From: Salinicola peritrichatus
Lineage (GTDB): Bacteria; Pseudomonadota; Gammaproteobacteria; Pseudomonadales; Halomonadaceae
Length of the DNA stretch: 41,967 nt
Assembly (NCBI RefSeq): GCF_003206715.1
Contig: NZ_PZJU01000036.1
Coordinates: 1-41,967 of the forward strand
Direction: 5' to 3'
The position numbers were made by a program, and so were the translations under genes. Below are positions 7,774-16,038 of the stretch, one piece after another. Numbering within the stretch: position 1 is the first letter of the stretch; every line of letters starts with the position of its first letter. The notes beneath the pieces are model-generated. The model worked only from the letters and a program-made list of their open reading frames with translations. It did no database searches and was not told the origin of the DNA.

Positions 7774-8688
7774 AATGGAAGAAGAGCGGGATTCGGTATC
7801 GCTCGTCGGCCCGCCGACCAGCCGGGCGGCGACACGGTTGCGACCGTGGGCCTTGCAGTCGTAAAGCGCCTGGTCGGCATAGGTGATCATGTCATCGATG
7901 TTGACGAGGATGCCGTTGGGGCTGGTGACGACACCGACGCTCACCGTCACCACCGGTGCGACAGGGGAGAAGGCGTGAGGCAGGCCCAATGCTTGAATCA
8001 TGCCTCGCATAGCGTCGGCCAGCGCCAAGGCCTCTTCTTCGCCCGTATTGATCAACAGCACCAGAAACTCTTCGCCGCCCAGACGAACGACGACGTCCGT
8101 TTCTCGTCGGAAGGTGTCTCGCAGTACACCGGCGATCTCGACCAAACAGGCATCACCCGCCGGATGACCGTAGTTGTCGTTGAAAGCCTTGAAGTGATCG
8201 ACATCGATCATCATCGCGGACACCGTGCAATGGAGCCTTCGACTCAACGGCACGATCATGTTGAGCCGATGTTCCAGCATGCGCCGATTGCCGAGCCCCG
8301 TGAGCGGATCGTTCAATGTCTGCTCGAGCAGCGCTGCATTGTGATTGCGCAGTTCCTCGATCAACTTTTGCAACTGCCTTCCCAATAGGCCGATCTCGTC
8401 ATCTCGCGAGTGAAGGTCGACCGGTAAAGACCTCCCGGTATTGCCAAAGTCATGTTCCAGGCGAACGTGTTCCGTCAAACGGCGTATTGGGCCAAGCCAC
8501 TGCCGCTTGAGCGTCAAAAACGACAAGGTGACGCCAAGGCCACAAACGATGCAGGCAAGTGTTGCCGCCAGCAGGATCGAGGAGAACTTGGCACTCAGCC
8601 AGCCGGCGGCGGTCAGAACGGCGGATACGCTTAGCCATCCCCCGCACAGCGCAAAGATCAGCAAAAAACGGGAACGGATTCTCGGCAT
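7762..8688 (-). CDS. Membrane diguanylate cyclase (HAMP-GGDEF)
   Basis: Predicted inner-membrane enzyme making c-di-GMP from two GTP. Two transmembrane segments lie close together (about residues 8-28 and 36-58), so there is essentially no periplasmic sensor domain. A HAMP-like linker (about 60-115) and a GGDEF domain (about 125-290) follow. The active-site loop is GGEEF at 204-208, preceded by DPLTGLGNRR and DVDHFKAFND. An intact product-inhibition I-site RETD (195-198) sits five residues before GGEEF. The 308-aa form begins at ATG 8688 after AAGAG; the open frame extends to 8802 but lacks a better start. c-di-GMP commonly promotes exopolysaccharide production, and this window carries such a locus. 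Confidence 0.9.
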   Translation of the reverse strand: MPRIRSRFLLIFALCGGWLSVSAVLTAAGWLSAKFSSILLAATLACIVCGLGVTLSFLTLKRQWLGPIRRLTEHVRLEHDFGNTGRSLPVDLHSRDDEIGLLGRQLQKLIEELRNHNAALLEQTLNDPLTGLGNRRMLEHRLNMIVPLSRRLHCTVSAMMIDVDHFKAFNDNYGHPAGDACLVEIAGVLRDTFRRETDVVVRLGGEEFLVLLINTGEEEALALADAMRGMIQALGLPHAFSPVAPVVTVSVGVVTSPNGILVNIDDMITYADQALYDCKAHGRNRVAARLVGGPTSDTESRSSSISSR

Positions 8689-9105
8689 GGACTCTTGTCG
8701 ATATGAGAGTGATCGGTGCCCGGCAAAGTTTGTTGTCGGCAAATAGCCCTGCGTGCTTCTTGCCGGCAACAACTCAGCGGTACTCACACACAATATCGTC
8801 AACGGCGAGAATAACTGTAGCGAAACTGCCTGACATGGTTGACAGTTAGTGTCATCTGATTTAGAGAGAGCTCAATTACTTGCGGCAGACGTCGGTAGGA
8901 GGCTTCGCTTGCGAGATCCTTTGGAGCCTATGTATCGCGCCGGGAAAAGGCCTGAAACGGCTAAGCTGGCTAAATCGGTTCCAGTGATGAAGGAAATAAA
9001 TATTATCAATCATTAAAAACTAAAAAATATCATGTGGCTGGGGGTTGCATACAATAAGTTTATCGCAATAATATCCCCTTCAACCAATCTGCAGCGGAAT
9101 TTCTG
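8689..9105. other. Divergent intergenic region, GGDEF/mvaT
   Basis: A 417-bp region between divergent genes. The part nearest mvaT (about 8990-9080) is very AT-rich with runs of A and T and holds the mvaT promoter. The remainder has no convincing gene, terminator or repeat. Confidence 0.5.
9045..9072 (+). promoter_or_regulatory. Sigma-70 promoter of the MvaT gene
   Basis: A -35 TTGCAT (9045-9050) and a -10 AATAAT (9067-9072), 16 bp apart, lie 34 bp before the ATG. The surrounding DNA is strongly AT-rich, so autoregulatory silencing by MvaT itself is plausible, as for hns-type genes. Confidence 0.6.
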
Positions 9106-9486
9106 ATGTCTTTACTGAGTGACTACGTCAAGAAGGAACAGCTCCTCAAGCAGTTAGAGGAAGAGCTGAAGCAAATGGAGGGGGATCAACGGCTCAAGGC
9201 AGAACTCGAGTTCAAGGAGAAGCTGGAAGCGCTGATGTCCGAATATGACAAGTCAGCCTCTGATGTCATCGAGTTGTTGAGCCCCAAGCCGGAAGCTTCG
9301 GCACCCACCACGACCCAGTCCAGCAGCACCGGTAGTCGGCGCAAGCGCAAGCTGAAAATTTATAAGAACCCCAATACCGGTGAGGTCGTCGAGACCCGCG
9401 GCGGCAATCACAAGACCCTCAAGGCCTGGAAAGACGAGCACGGCAGCGACACCGTTGAGTCTTGGGTCGTGCGTACCGAAGACTGA
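9106..9486 (+). CDS. mvaT: MvaT-family H-NS-like xenogeneic silencer
   Basis: A 126-residue nucleoid protein that coats AT-rich DNA and represses horizontally acquired and surface-structure genes. The N-terminal coiled-coil (about 5-58; LLKQLEEELKQMEGDQ, FKEKLEALMSEY) mediates dimerisation and oligomerisation. A Ser/Thr/Pro-rich linker (61-78), a basic patch (RRKRKLK, 78-84) and the DNA-binding domain (YKNPNTGEVVETRGGNHKTL) follow. RGGN at 98-101 is the AT-minor-groove-reading motif known for MvaT, in place of the QGR hook of enteric H-NS. The closing GSDTVESWV is typical. A strong terminator follows, so it is monocistronic. Confidence 0.93.
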   Translation: MSLLSDYVKKEQLLKQLEEELKQMEGDQRLKAELEFKEKLEALMSEYDKSASDVIELLSPKPEASAPTTTQSSSTGSRRKRKLKIYKNPNTGEVVETRGGNHKTLKAWKDEHGSDTVESWVVRTED

Positions 9487-9538
9487 GTTGTCGTAACGGT
9501 TCATACTTGTCGCATGGTCACGCGACGATGCGGACTGA

Positions 9539-9571
9539 AAAGGCGCCCATTACGCTGTGATGGGCGCCTTT
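9539..9571 (+). terminator. Intrinsic terminator after mvaT
   Basis: A 12-bp perfect stem, AAAGGCGCCCAT (9539-9550) with ATGGGCGCCTTT (9560-9571), closes a 9-nt loop. The A-rich left and T-rich right flanks would allow function on either strand. It lies 53 bp after the mvaT stop. Confidence 0.8.
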
Positions 9572-9848
9572 GAATGTATGGAATCCGAGAATGGCCAATC
9601 AATCCAAGCTGCGTTTTATGGCGAATAAGCGATGCCTTGGTCGTCAGGAGTCGTTTAATCTGGAACTAGGGTGTGCACGCGCCAGATGCTTTTGGAACGG
9701 AAATCGGCTATGCTGCGGGAGTTAGGGGACTCGTCGGGTAGATAGGCTTCTGAATTTACGGCTTTTACATCAAGAATTCCCCCATGTCAGCTTCTTTTTC
9801 GGGTTATGTGGGTATCTTTCCCATAATCGATCTAGTTGATTTATTATT
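9572..9848. other. Intergenic region before the short MvaT-like gene
   Basis: Together with the stretch after mvaT this is about 360 bp without a gene. Apart from the terminator and a CATAAT -10-like hexamer at 9822-9827, for which I see no good -35, nothing recognisable is present. Confidence 0.4.
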
Positions 9849-10115
9849 ATGCCTGCAAACGAACGTAATTCTATGTCACGTCAAATGGACGAACGAGAAA
9901 AACTACGCAAATTTCGAGAGTTGGATGACGCTTTCGCGCAAGCGCTTCGAGAATTGGAAGGCCTCGGCCGTAAGCCCCATTCCCCGCCAACCCAGCCTTC
10001 CGAGCGATCCAGTTTCGAGGAACGCCTCAATATGTTGATGGAAGAATATGCGCTGAGTCGGAGCTGTGTACACGAGATGCTGAGTACACTCGTGCAATTC
10101 AAGAAGATTTCTTGA
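9849..10115 (+). CDS. Truncated MvaT-like protein without DNA-binding domain
   Basis: An 88-residue acidic/helical protein. Residues 56-79 (FEERLNMLMEEYALSRSC, then VHEMLS) align with MvaT residues 36-59 at 13 of 24 identical positions, in the segment that forms the MvaT oligomerisation coiled-coil. The upstream part (KLRKFRELDDAFAQALRELE) is also coiled-coil-like. The protein ends just after this region: no basic linker and no RGGN domain. It could form mixed oligomers with MvaT and weaken silencing, in the manner of truncated H-NS antagonists; this role is inference. The start is uncertain: ATG 9849 or ATG 9873, neither with a clear SD. It could alternatively be a decaying paralogue, but the frame is intact. 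Confidence 0.65.
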   Translation: MPANERNSMSRQMDEREKLRKFRELDDAFAQALRELEGLGRKPHSPPTQPSERSSFEERLNMLMEEYALSRSCVHEMLSTLVQFKKIS

Positions 10116-10714
10116 GCTGCTCGTGGCTGGCAATATTTATCTTAATCATGTTTAAAGGTTAAGCTCCGTTGGGGAATATGGTTAAACTTCATCAATGAAG
10201 GCTTGGCTGTTTGTTATCTGGTTTCGGTGGATCGCTGCCGTATGCCGGGAACCAAACCTGGATCGTGTGGATGTTCATGCATGGCTGCCTGATATCGATT
10301 CAAGCTCTTGTTTGTTTTAAAAAATAGCGCCGGGCGTGACCAGGACTTAAGCGAGGGAACCGCTCGGTCTCGATGCTCTGTATTTGTCCGCAGTTTTTCT
10401 TGATGGTAAGCGGCGCGGTCGCGCTCGGTGCAATCTCTAGAATTGTTCTTGAAGCGCTTCGCGATGTGCATCGCTGAATATAAACCGCCTGCCTGGCTGC
10501 TGGTTCGGCCCATGGCGATCGATGCCATCTCCTGTTGTGGCCCGTTGGCCCAAGTATTGGCGCCAACCTGGTAACTCTCTAGTGAGGCTCGAACGGGGAA
10601 GCGCGCCTTCAAGGGTAAAACGCATTACCATGAGTACATGCGCTCCGAGGGAGGTAGCCGCTGGAGCGCGCTTCGGCGGTCGCGCTTTTACACCGATGGG
10701 TTGAAGGGACAGTA
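10116..10714. other. Long non-coding leader region before ugd
   Basis: About 600 bp with no ORF that looks real; reading frames on both strands give low-complexity or unrecognisable peptides. A TATAAA hexamer at 10479-10484 could be a -10 but lacks a -35. The last 75 bp contain the overlapping hairpins described separately. The region may be a long mRNA leader or the residue of a lost gene. Confidence 0.45.
10640..10689 (+). promoter_or_regulatory. Attenuator-like alternative hairpins before ugd, with ops-like loop
   Basis: GCGCTCC (10640-10646) can pair with GGAGCGC (10663-10669). The overlapping AGCGCG (10665-10670) can instead pair with CGCGCT (10681-10686), which runs into TTTT (10686-10689), a terminator-like shape. 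The two structures share bases, so they exclude each other. The loop of the first contains GGAGGTAGC (10650-10658), one base from the ops core GGCGGTAGC. The ugd ATG lies 25 bp downstream. The pairings are visible in sequence; a regulatory role is inference. Confidence 0.4.
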
Positions 10715-12070
10715 ATGCGAATCACGGTTTTCGGTACGGGTTATGTGGGTTTGGTCACGGGGGCCTGTCTGGCCGACACGGGCCATGAAGTCATGTGCAT
10801 GGATATCGACGAGAGCAAGGTCGCTCGGCTGAAACAGGGAGAGATCCCCCTCTACGAGCCTGGACTGGAGACGTTGGTGACCGAAAACGTCGCCCAGGAG
10901 CGACTGCTGTTCACCACCGATGTCGCGGAAGCCGTGGCATTTGGCGCACTGCAGTTCATTGCCGTAGGTACGCCACCGGACGAGGATGGCAGTGCCGATT
11001 TGCAGTACGTTCTGGCCGTGGCCAAATCGATCGGCCAGCACATGGACGATTACAAGGTTGTGGTCGACAAGTCCACGGTGCCTGTCGGCACGGCGGATCG
11101 CGTGCGTGACACCATCGCCGCGACGCTGGCGGAACGCGGTGCCGGAATCGCTTTCGATGTCTGCTCGAATCCCGAATTCCTCAAGGAGGGCGCGGCGATC
11201 GAGGACTTCACCCACGGCGCGCGTATCGTGGTCGGGACCGACTCCGACAGGGTCAAGGCGCTGATGCGTGAGTGCTATGCGCCCTATAACCGGCGTGCCG
11301 AGAAACTGATGTTCATGGATGTGCGCAGTGCCGAGCTGACCAAGTACGCCGCCAACGCCATGCTGGCGACCAAGATCAGTTTCATGAACGAGATTGCCAA
11401 CCTCGCCGAGCGCCTGGGAGCCGACATCGAACAGGTGCGGCGGGGCATCGGTAGCGATCCGCGAATCGGCTACCACTTCATCTACCCCGGCTGCGGCTAC
11501 GGCGGCTCCTGCTTTCCCAAGGATGTACAGGCCCTGGCGCGCACGGCGGCCCAGATCGGCTACGAGCCGCAACTGCTCAATGCGGTCGAGGCCGTCAACG
11601 ATCGCCAGAAGACGACCTTGTTCGCCAAGCTGAACCAGGCGTTCGATGGTGACCTCGCCGGCAAGACCGTCGCCGTGTGGGGGCTGGCCTTCAAGCCCAA
11701 TACCGATGACATGCGCGAAGCGCCGAGCCGCGAACTGATGGAAGCGTTGTGGGCGGTGGGTGCCAAGGTGCGCGCCTATGATCCGGAGGCGATGGAAGAG
11801 TGCCGGCGTCTCTACGGCGAGCGTGACGATCTGATACTGGTCGATGCCCGTGACGAGGCGCTGGAGGGAGCGGATGCGCTGGTGATCTGTACCGAATGGA
11901 AGTCGTTCCGCACGGTGGATTTCTCGCATCTGCAACGCACCTTGAAGGCCCCTGTCGTCGTCGACGGTCGCAACCTGTTCGATCCGGCGGCGGTGCGCGC
12001 AGCCGGTTTGCTCTACTTCGCCGTGGGCCGAGGAGATTCGCTGCGGGTCTGCCAACGCCGGGCACATTGA
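10715..12070 (+). CDS. ugd: UDP-glucose 6-dehydrogenase
   Basis: NAD-dependent two-step oxidation of UDP-glucose to UDP-glucuronate, a precursor for acidic exopolysaccharides. The N-terminal Rossmann motif [11 protein letters not shown] (6-16), [14 protein letters not shown] (152-165) with the catalytic-site glutamate, the Lys-containing ELTKYAANA (207-215), and the catalytic cysteine C266 in [12 protein letters not shown] are all present. The C-terminal UDP-binding domain ([17 protein letters not shown]) is also complete. The 451-aa length is normal. The last 15 residues after AVGRG are an unusual Arg-rich tail. SD AAGGGA precedes the ATG. It stands alone rather than inside the wza or yjb units. 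Confidence 0.96.
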   Translation: MRITVFGTGYVGLVTGACLADTGHEVMCMDIDESKVARLKQGEIPLYEPGLETLVTENVAQERLLFTTDVAEAVAFGALQFIAVGTPPDEDGSADLQYVLAVAKSIGQHMDDYKVVVDKSTVPVGTADRVRDTIAATLAERGAGIAFDVCSNPEFLKEGAAIEDFTHGARIVVGTDSDRVKALMRECYAPYNRRAEKLMFMDVRSAELTKYAANAMLATKISFMNEIANLAERLGADIEQVRRGIGSDPRIGYHFIYPGCGYGGSCFPKDVQALARTAAQIGYEPQLLNAVEAVNDRQKTTLFAKLNQAFDGDLAGKTVAVWGLAFKPNTDDMREAPSRELMEALWAVGAKVRAYDPEAMEECRRLYGERDDLILVDARDEALEGADALVICTEWKSFRTVDFSHLQRTLKAPVVVDGRNLFDPAAVRAAGLLYFAVGRGDSLRVCQRRAH

Positions 12071-12170
12071 GTTCGCCATCCGGTGGCCCTGCGTCGAACC
12101 TGCTGGAAGAGCATCCACCGACCTGCATTCCGCTCGGCGTTGCCCGTTGCCCGGAAAATCCGGGCAGCGC
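12071..12170. other. Convergent gap ugd / mscS-like, weak hairpin
   Basis: The gap contains TTGCCCGGA-AAA-TCCGGGCAG near 12146-12168, a 7-bp perfect core stem extendable by wobble pairs. No T-run follows on either strand, so it is a weak candidate for a shared transcription end. Confidence 0.3.
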
Positions 12171-13550
12171 CTAGCCGGCAGCGTCGCCTGCCGCATCTCT
12201 CCCCGGCAGGACTTCCGACAACGGCGGTTGTGGGGCATTGCCGCCGTTGCGCTCCGGCATCTCCAGGCGCACTGTCGGTAGATGCTCCGGATAATGGCGA
12301 CAGATGAAGTCGATCAAGCCTTCGCGAATCTCGCAGCGCAGATCGAAGGCGTTGGGTCCGCCGGTGGCGCTGACCAGCACGCGCAGCTGCTTGTTGCGCT
12401 CGGTCATCTCCAATGTCTGCACTGTGCACACCCGGCGGTTCCATCTCGGTGAGGCTTCCGCCAGGCGTTGCGCTTCCTCGCGCAGTGGTTCCATCGGCAG
12501 GTGATAGTCGGCATACAGGATCACCGTGCCGATCAAATCCTTCTCGCGGCGGGTCCAGTTCTCGAACGGATGGTCGACGAAATAGGTAATCGGCAGCACC
12601 AGCCGGCGCCAGTCCCACAGTCTCACCACCGCATAGGTGAGCGTCAGCTCTTCCACCCAGCCCCATTCGCCTTCCACGATCACCGCATCGTTCAACTGGA
12701 TCGGCTGCGTCAGCGCGATCTGGATGCCCGCGATCAGGTTGCCCAGCACCTTCTGCGCGGCAAAGCCCAGCACCACCCCCATGATCCCCGCCGATGCCAG
12801 GATACTGGCACCGAGCTGGCGAACCTTGTCGAACACCATCAGCATCGAGGCCACGGCGAGGATGACGATGATGAAGTTGATCAGCTTGCGCAGCACCGTG
12901 ATCTGGGTATGAATCTTGCGCGCGACGGCGTCTTCGTCATCGTCGAAGCGGTAGCGCTCGCTCAGCGCGCGTTCGCTGATATTGACGCCATGGATCAGCA
13001 CGCCGGCGATACTGCCGATGAGAATCAGGCTGGTCAGATTGTGCAGCGCCGCGTCGAGACTGGCCGAAGTGACGAAGACCGGAAACAGCGAGAACAGCAC
13101 AAAGATCGGAATCAGTGCCGCCAGGCATCTCGCCATGAAAGGCGCCAGAAAACGTTCGAGCATCGAGGTGCGCTTGTCGGCCCAGCGATCCATGACGGTG
13201 ACCAGGCGGCGCGATACCCGCACCAGTAGCCAGACGCCCAGCAGCGCGGCGCAGAAATGCGCCACCGTCAGGATCAGCGAGTGGCCCTGAAGCGTTCGCG
13301 GAACGAGAAAATACGCCGCGCCGAACAGGCCATAGACCCACAGCACGCCCACCAGCGGCGGGTGGATGGCCTTGGCGGTCGTGCTGATCAGATGCAGCCG
13401 GCCGTCGTTCAAACGACGCAGACGGAAATGAAGATACTTGAGCAGCGCATGGGCGATGACGGTGGCGGCAATGATCACTGCCGCCATGACCCAGAAGGGC
13501 ATGGCGTCGAGCCACTCCGAAATCAGCGCGTTGATGCGGGATGCAGTCAT
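12171..13550 (-). CDS. MscS-family mechanosensitive channel
   Basis: A 459-residue inner-membrane protein with about five transmembrane segments (near 18-38, 65-83, 92-112, 142-162, 172-188, and the pore-lining stretch 225-275) and a cytoplasmic beta domain. The MscS core is clear: GASILASAGIMGVVLGFAAQ (247-266), the pore helix, followed by VLGNLIAGIQIALTQPIQLND and VEGEWGWVEELTL. FENWTR at 329-334 is typical. It is larger than E. coli MscS (286 aa), resembling medium-length homologues. Probable role in emergency solute release on hypo-osmotic shock, relevant to a salt-adapted organism. No good SD is visible before ATG 13550. Confidence 0.88.
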   Translation of the reverse strand: MTASRINALISEWLDAMPFWVMAAVIIAATVIAHALLKYLHFRLRRLNDGRLHLISTTAKAIHPPLVGVLWVYGLFGAAYFLVPRTLQGHSLILTVAHFCAALLGVWLLVRVSRRLVTVMDRWADKRTSMLERFLAPFMARCLAALIPIFVLFSLFPVFVTSASLDAALHNLTSLILIGSIAGVLIHGVNISERALSERYRFDDDEDAVARKIHTQITVLRKLINFIIVILAVASMLMVFDKVRQLGASILASAGIMGVVLGFAAQKVLGNLIAGIQIALTQPIQLNDAVIVEGEWGWVEELTLTYAVVRLWDWRRLVLPITYFVDHPFENWTRREKDLIGTVILYADYHLPMEPLREEAQRLAEASPRWNRRVCTVQTLEMTERNKQLRVLVSATGGPNAFDLRCEIREGLIDFICRHYPEHLPTVRLEMPERNGGNAPQPPLSEVLPGRDAAGDAAG

Positions 13551-13662
13551 GGTTGAGCCAACGATTGTTTTTTCGACTCGTTCCAGCTTAGGCGCTATGG
13601 CTACGACTTTCGTGTTGTTTTTACAGGCAGGCGCAGGCGAGACTTCGCGATCGCCGAAGGCT

Positions 13663-14595
13663 TTACGCCTGGGTCGTGACTGGCTGCGGTGCCATCGTGG
13701 CGTGCTGCCCGCACGCGACGAGATGATCGACCATTTCGCGCGCGATCAAAGGCAGGGAGTCGTAATCCCGCATGCCGACGACCAGATCGCGCTCGGCCCA
13801 CGGGTCGCTCAGCGGTATCGTCGCCAGCGACAGGCTGTGGCGATAAGCCGTGACGGCGCGGGCCGGCAGAATGCCGATGCCCATACCGCGATCGATCATC
13901 CGACAGATACCCTCGAAACTGCGCACCTGGATGCGCATCCGCAGCGACCGCTCGAGGCGCTGGGAATCCTGGTGCAACAGGCTATGCAGCGAAGAATCCT
14001 GTTCCAGACCGATGAAATCGTAATCCAGCGTCTCGGCGAAGGCGATGCAATCGCGATTGGCCAGAGGGTGGTCGCTGGCGGTGACCAGCGCCAGGCGATC
14101 GCGCCGATAGGGCCTGACCTGCAATCCGTCGAACGGGATGTGAGCCGAGAAAATGCCGATATCGGTCAGCCCGTCACGCACGGCGGCGATGATCTCGTGG
14201 CTGAGGCGCTCCTGCATGTCGATGCGGATCTGCGGATAGCGCCAGGTGAAGTCGCTCAGATCGTCCGGCAGGAATTCGATTACCGCCGAGGTATTGGCGT
14301 ACATCCGCACATGACCGCGGATGCCGATACTGTATTCGCTGAGATCGGCGGTCAAATGTTCCAGGCTATCCAGCATCTGGCGCGCGTGGTGGAGCAGGGC
14401 GTGGCCGGCGGGGGTGAGTTCGACGCCGCGCGGACGCCGGTAGAGCAGCGAAGTCGACAACTGCGTCTCGAGATCGCTGATGCGTTTGCTGACCGCCGCC
14501 AGGGCCAGATGCTCACGCTCCGCCGCACGAGTCAGGCTACGGGAGTCGGCGATGGCAACGAACAGTTTCAAGGTGACGAAGTCGAGTCGCTTCAT
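13663..14595 (-). CDS. LysR-family transcriptional regulator
   Basis: A 310-residue LTTR with an N-terminal winged HTH (residues 1-60: LKLFVAIADSRSLTRAAERE, then AVSKRISDLE) and a periplasmic-binding-protein-like effector domain (about 90-295). It diverges from the CoA-transferase/lyase genes and most likely controls them in response to a substrate or CoA-ester. ATG 14595 is chosen because the HTH normally begins 3-5 residues in; the open frame continues to 14844 only because the opposite strand carries a minisatellite. A T-N11-A palindrome lies 46 bp upstream. Confidence 0.9.
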   Translation of the reverse strand: MKRLDFVTLKLFVAIADSRSLTRAAEREHLALAAVSKRISDLETQLSTSLLYRRPRGVELTPAGHALLHHARQMLDSLEHLTADLSEYSIGIRGHVRMYANTSAVIEFLPDDLSDFTWRYPQIRIDMQERLSHEIIAAVRDGLTDIGIFSAHIPFDGLQVRPYRRDRLALVTASDHPLANRDCIAFAETLDYDFIGLEQDSSLHSLLHQDSQRLERSLRMRIQVRSFEGICRMIDRGMGIGILPARAVTAYRHSLSLATIPLSDPWAERDLVVGMRDYDSLPLIAREMVDHLVACGQHATMAPQPVTTQA

Positions 14596-14637
14596 TGGGG
14601 CGTGTCCGGCAGGAAAAGTCGCGTGCAGCCTAACGCA

Positions 14638-14658
14638 GGTTTCGTCTGCGACGAAGCC
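14638..14658. promoter_or_regulatory. Probable LysR operator (T-N11-A palindrome)
   Basis: TTCGTC-TGC-GACGAA (14641-14655) is a perfect 15-bp inverted repeat containing T-N11-A. Outer GG (14638-14639) and CC (14657-14658) extend it with one mismatch. It lies between the divergent LysR gene (start 14595) and the CoA-transferase gene (start 14769), where LTTRs usually bind. Functional assignment is inference from family practice. Confidence 0.5.
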
Positions 14659-14768
14659 TCGCTTGGCGATTGTCCAATTGTCGCGGCCAACTGCCTGAAT
14701 CATCCTCACGGAATCTAGCGCTTGTCGAGCGCAGCGAAGGCCGTCGGGAAGACAAACAGGAGGAGACG

Positions 14769-16019
14769 ATGTCCGCCAGCGCCAGCAGTGACAACAGTGC
14801 CAGCAGTGACAACAGTGCCAGCGGTGGCAATAGTGCTCAGGCATTGGCCGGGCTCAAGGTGATCGAACTGGGACAGCTGATCGCCGGCCCCTTTGCCAGC
14901 AAATTGCTGGGCGAATTCGGCGCCGACGTGATCAAGATCGAGCCGCCCGGTACCGGCGACCCCCTGCGCAAATGGCGGGTGCTGAAGGACGGTACGTCGC
15001 TGTGGTGGCACGTCCAGACCCGCAACAAGCGCTCGCTGGCGCTGGATCTGCGCTCCGCGGAGGGGCAGTCGATCGTGCGCCGGCTGGTCGAGGAGGCGGA
15101 TATCGTGATCGAGAATTTCCGCCCCGGCACGCTGGAAAAGTGGGGATTGGGCTGGGAAGCGCTGAGCGAGCTCAACCCGCGTCTGATCATGGTGCGCATC
15201 TCCGGCTATGGCCAGACCGGGCCGTACCGCGACCGCCCGGGCTTCGGCGTGATCGGCGAGGCGATGGGCGGGCTGCGCTATCTCTCCAGCCATCCCGACC
15301 AGCCCTCGGTGCGGGTGGGGGTCAGCATCGGCGACTCGCTCTCCGCGCTCTACGGCGTCATCGGTGCCTTGCTGGCACTGCAGGAGCGCCACCGCAGCGG
15401 ACGCGGCCAGTACATCGACGTGGCGCTCTACGAGTCGGTGTTCGCGATGATGGAAAGCCTGATTCCCGAATACGACGCCGCCAACGTGATACGCGAACCC
15501 AGCGGTAGCGCGCTGCCCGGCATCACGCCCTCCAACGCCTATCCCTGTGCTGGTGGCGAGTATGTGTTGATCGCCGGCAACGGCGACAGCATTTTCAAGC
15601 GCCTGATGACTGCCATCGGCCGGCAGGATCTGGCCGACGATCCGCGCTTCGCCCACAACGATGGACGCAGCCAGCACGCCGCGCTGATCGACGGCGCGAT
15701 CGCCGACTGGACGCGCCAGCACCAGCGCGACTACGTGCTCGATGTGTTGGAGAGCGCCCACGTGCCGGTGGGTTATCCCTACACGGCGAAGGATATCGTC
15801 GCCGACCCGCACTATCTGGCGCGGGAGATGATCGAGACCATCGGCCTGGCGGACGGCGCCTCGCTCAAGGTGCCGGGCGTGTTGCCCAAATTGAGTCGCA
15901 CGCCCGGTCGAATCACGGGTGGCGGGCCAGAACTGGGCCAGCACACCCGGGACGTGCTCGACGAGCTGGGAATCGATCGTGAAACCCAGGCAAAGATGCG
16001 CGAGAGAGGCGTGATTTGA
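14769..16019 (+). CDS. CaiB/BaiF family (type III) CoA-transferase
   Basis: Moves CoA between carboxylic acids through an aspartyl-anhydride mechanism. The catalytic aspartate is probably D189 in SIGDSLSALYG; other family blocks are VIELGQLIAGPFASKLLGEF (31-50), KIEPPGTGDPLRKW (56-69), RNKRSLALDL and GYGQTGPYRDRPGF. The 416-aa length is usual apart from the first about 22 residues, an Ala/Ser/Asp/Asn repeat encoded by an 18-bp minisatellite. ATG 14769 follows AGGAGGAG closely, so the repeat is translated. Pairing with the lyase gene 19 bp downstream suggests activation of a branched 3-hydroxy diacid (3-hydroxy-3-methylglutarate, or a citramalate/itaconate-type acid), by analogy with SUGCT. 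Confidence 0.9.
   Translation: MSASASSDNSASSDNSASGGNSAQALAGLKVIELGQLIAGPFASKLLGEFGADVIKIEPPGTGDPLRKWRVLKDGTSLWWHVQTRNKRSLALDLRSAEGQSIVRRLVEEADIVIENFRPGTLEKWGLGWEALSELNPRLIMVRISGYGQTGPYRDRPGFGVIGEAMGGLRYLSSHPDQPSVRVGVSIGDSLSALYGVIGALLALQERHRSGRGQYIDVALYESVFAMMESLIPEYDAANVIREPSGSALPGITPSNAYPCAGGEYVLIAGNGDSIFKRLMTAIGRQDLADDPRFAHNDGRSQHAALIDGAIADWTRQHQRDYVLDVLESAHVPVGYPYTAKDIVADPHYLAREMIETIGLADGASLKVPGVLPKLSRTPGRITGGGPELGQHTRDVLDELGIDRETQAKMRERGVI
14781..14834 (+). repeat. In-frame 18-bp minisatellite, three units
   Basis: Units at 14781-14798 and 14799-14816 are identical (GCCAGCAGTGACAACAGT); the third (14817-14834) differs at three positions. They encode ASSDNS, ASSDNS and ASGGNS near the N-terminus of the CoA-transferase. 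Unit number could vary between strains without breaking the frame. Confidence 0.95.
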
Positions 16020-16038
16020 AACAGAGAGGGGTGATCCG

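Noticed and set aside
10688-12238. Long minus-strand open frame opposite ugd
   Set aside because: Shadow of a clearly coding gene; no SD and no protein family character.
14596-14844. Cys/His/Trp-rich N-terminal extension of the LysR gene, resembling a metal-binding peptide
   Set aside because: It is the reverse-strand reading of the 18-bp minisatellite in the CoA-transferase gene; the LysR HTH fixes the start at 14595.
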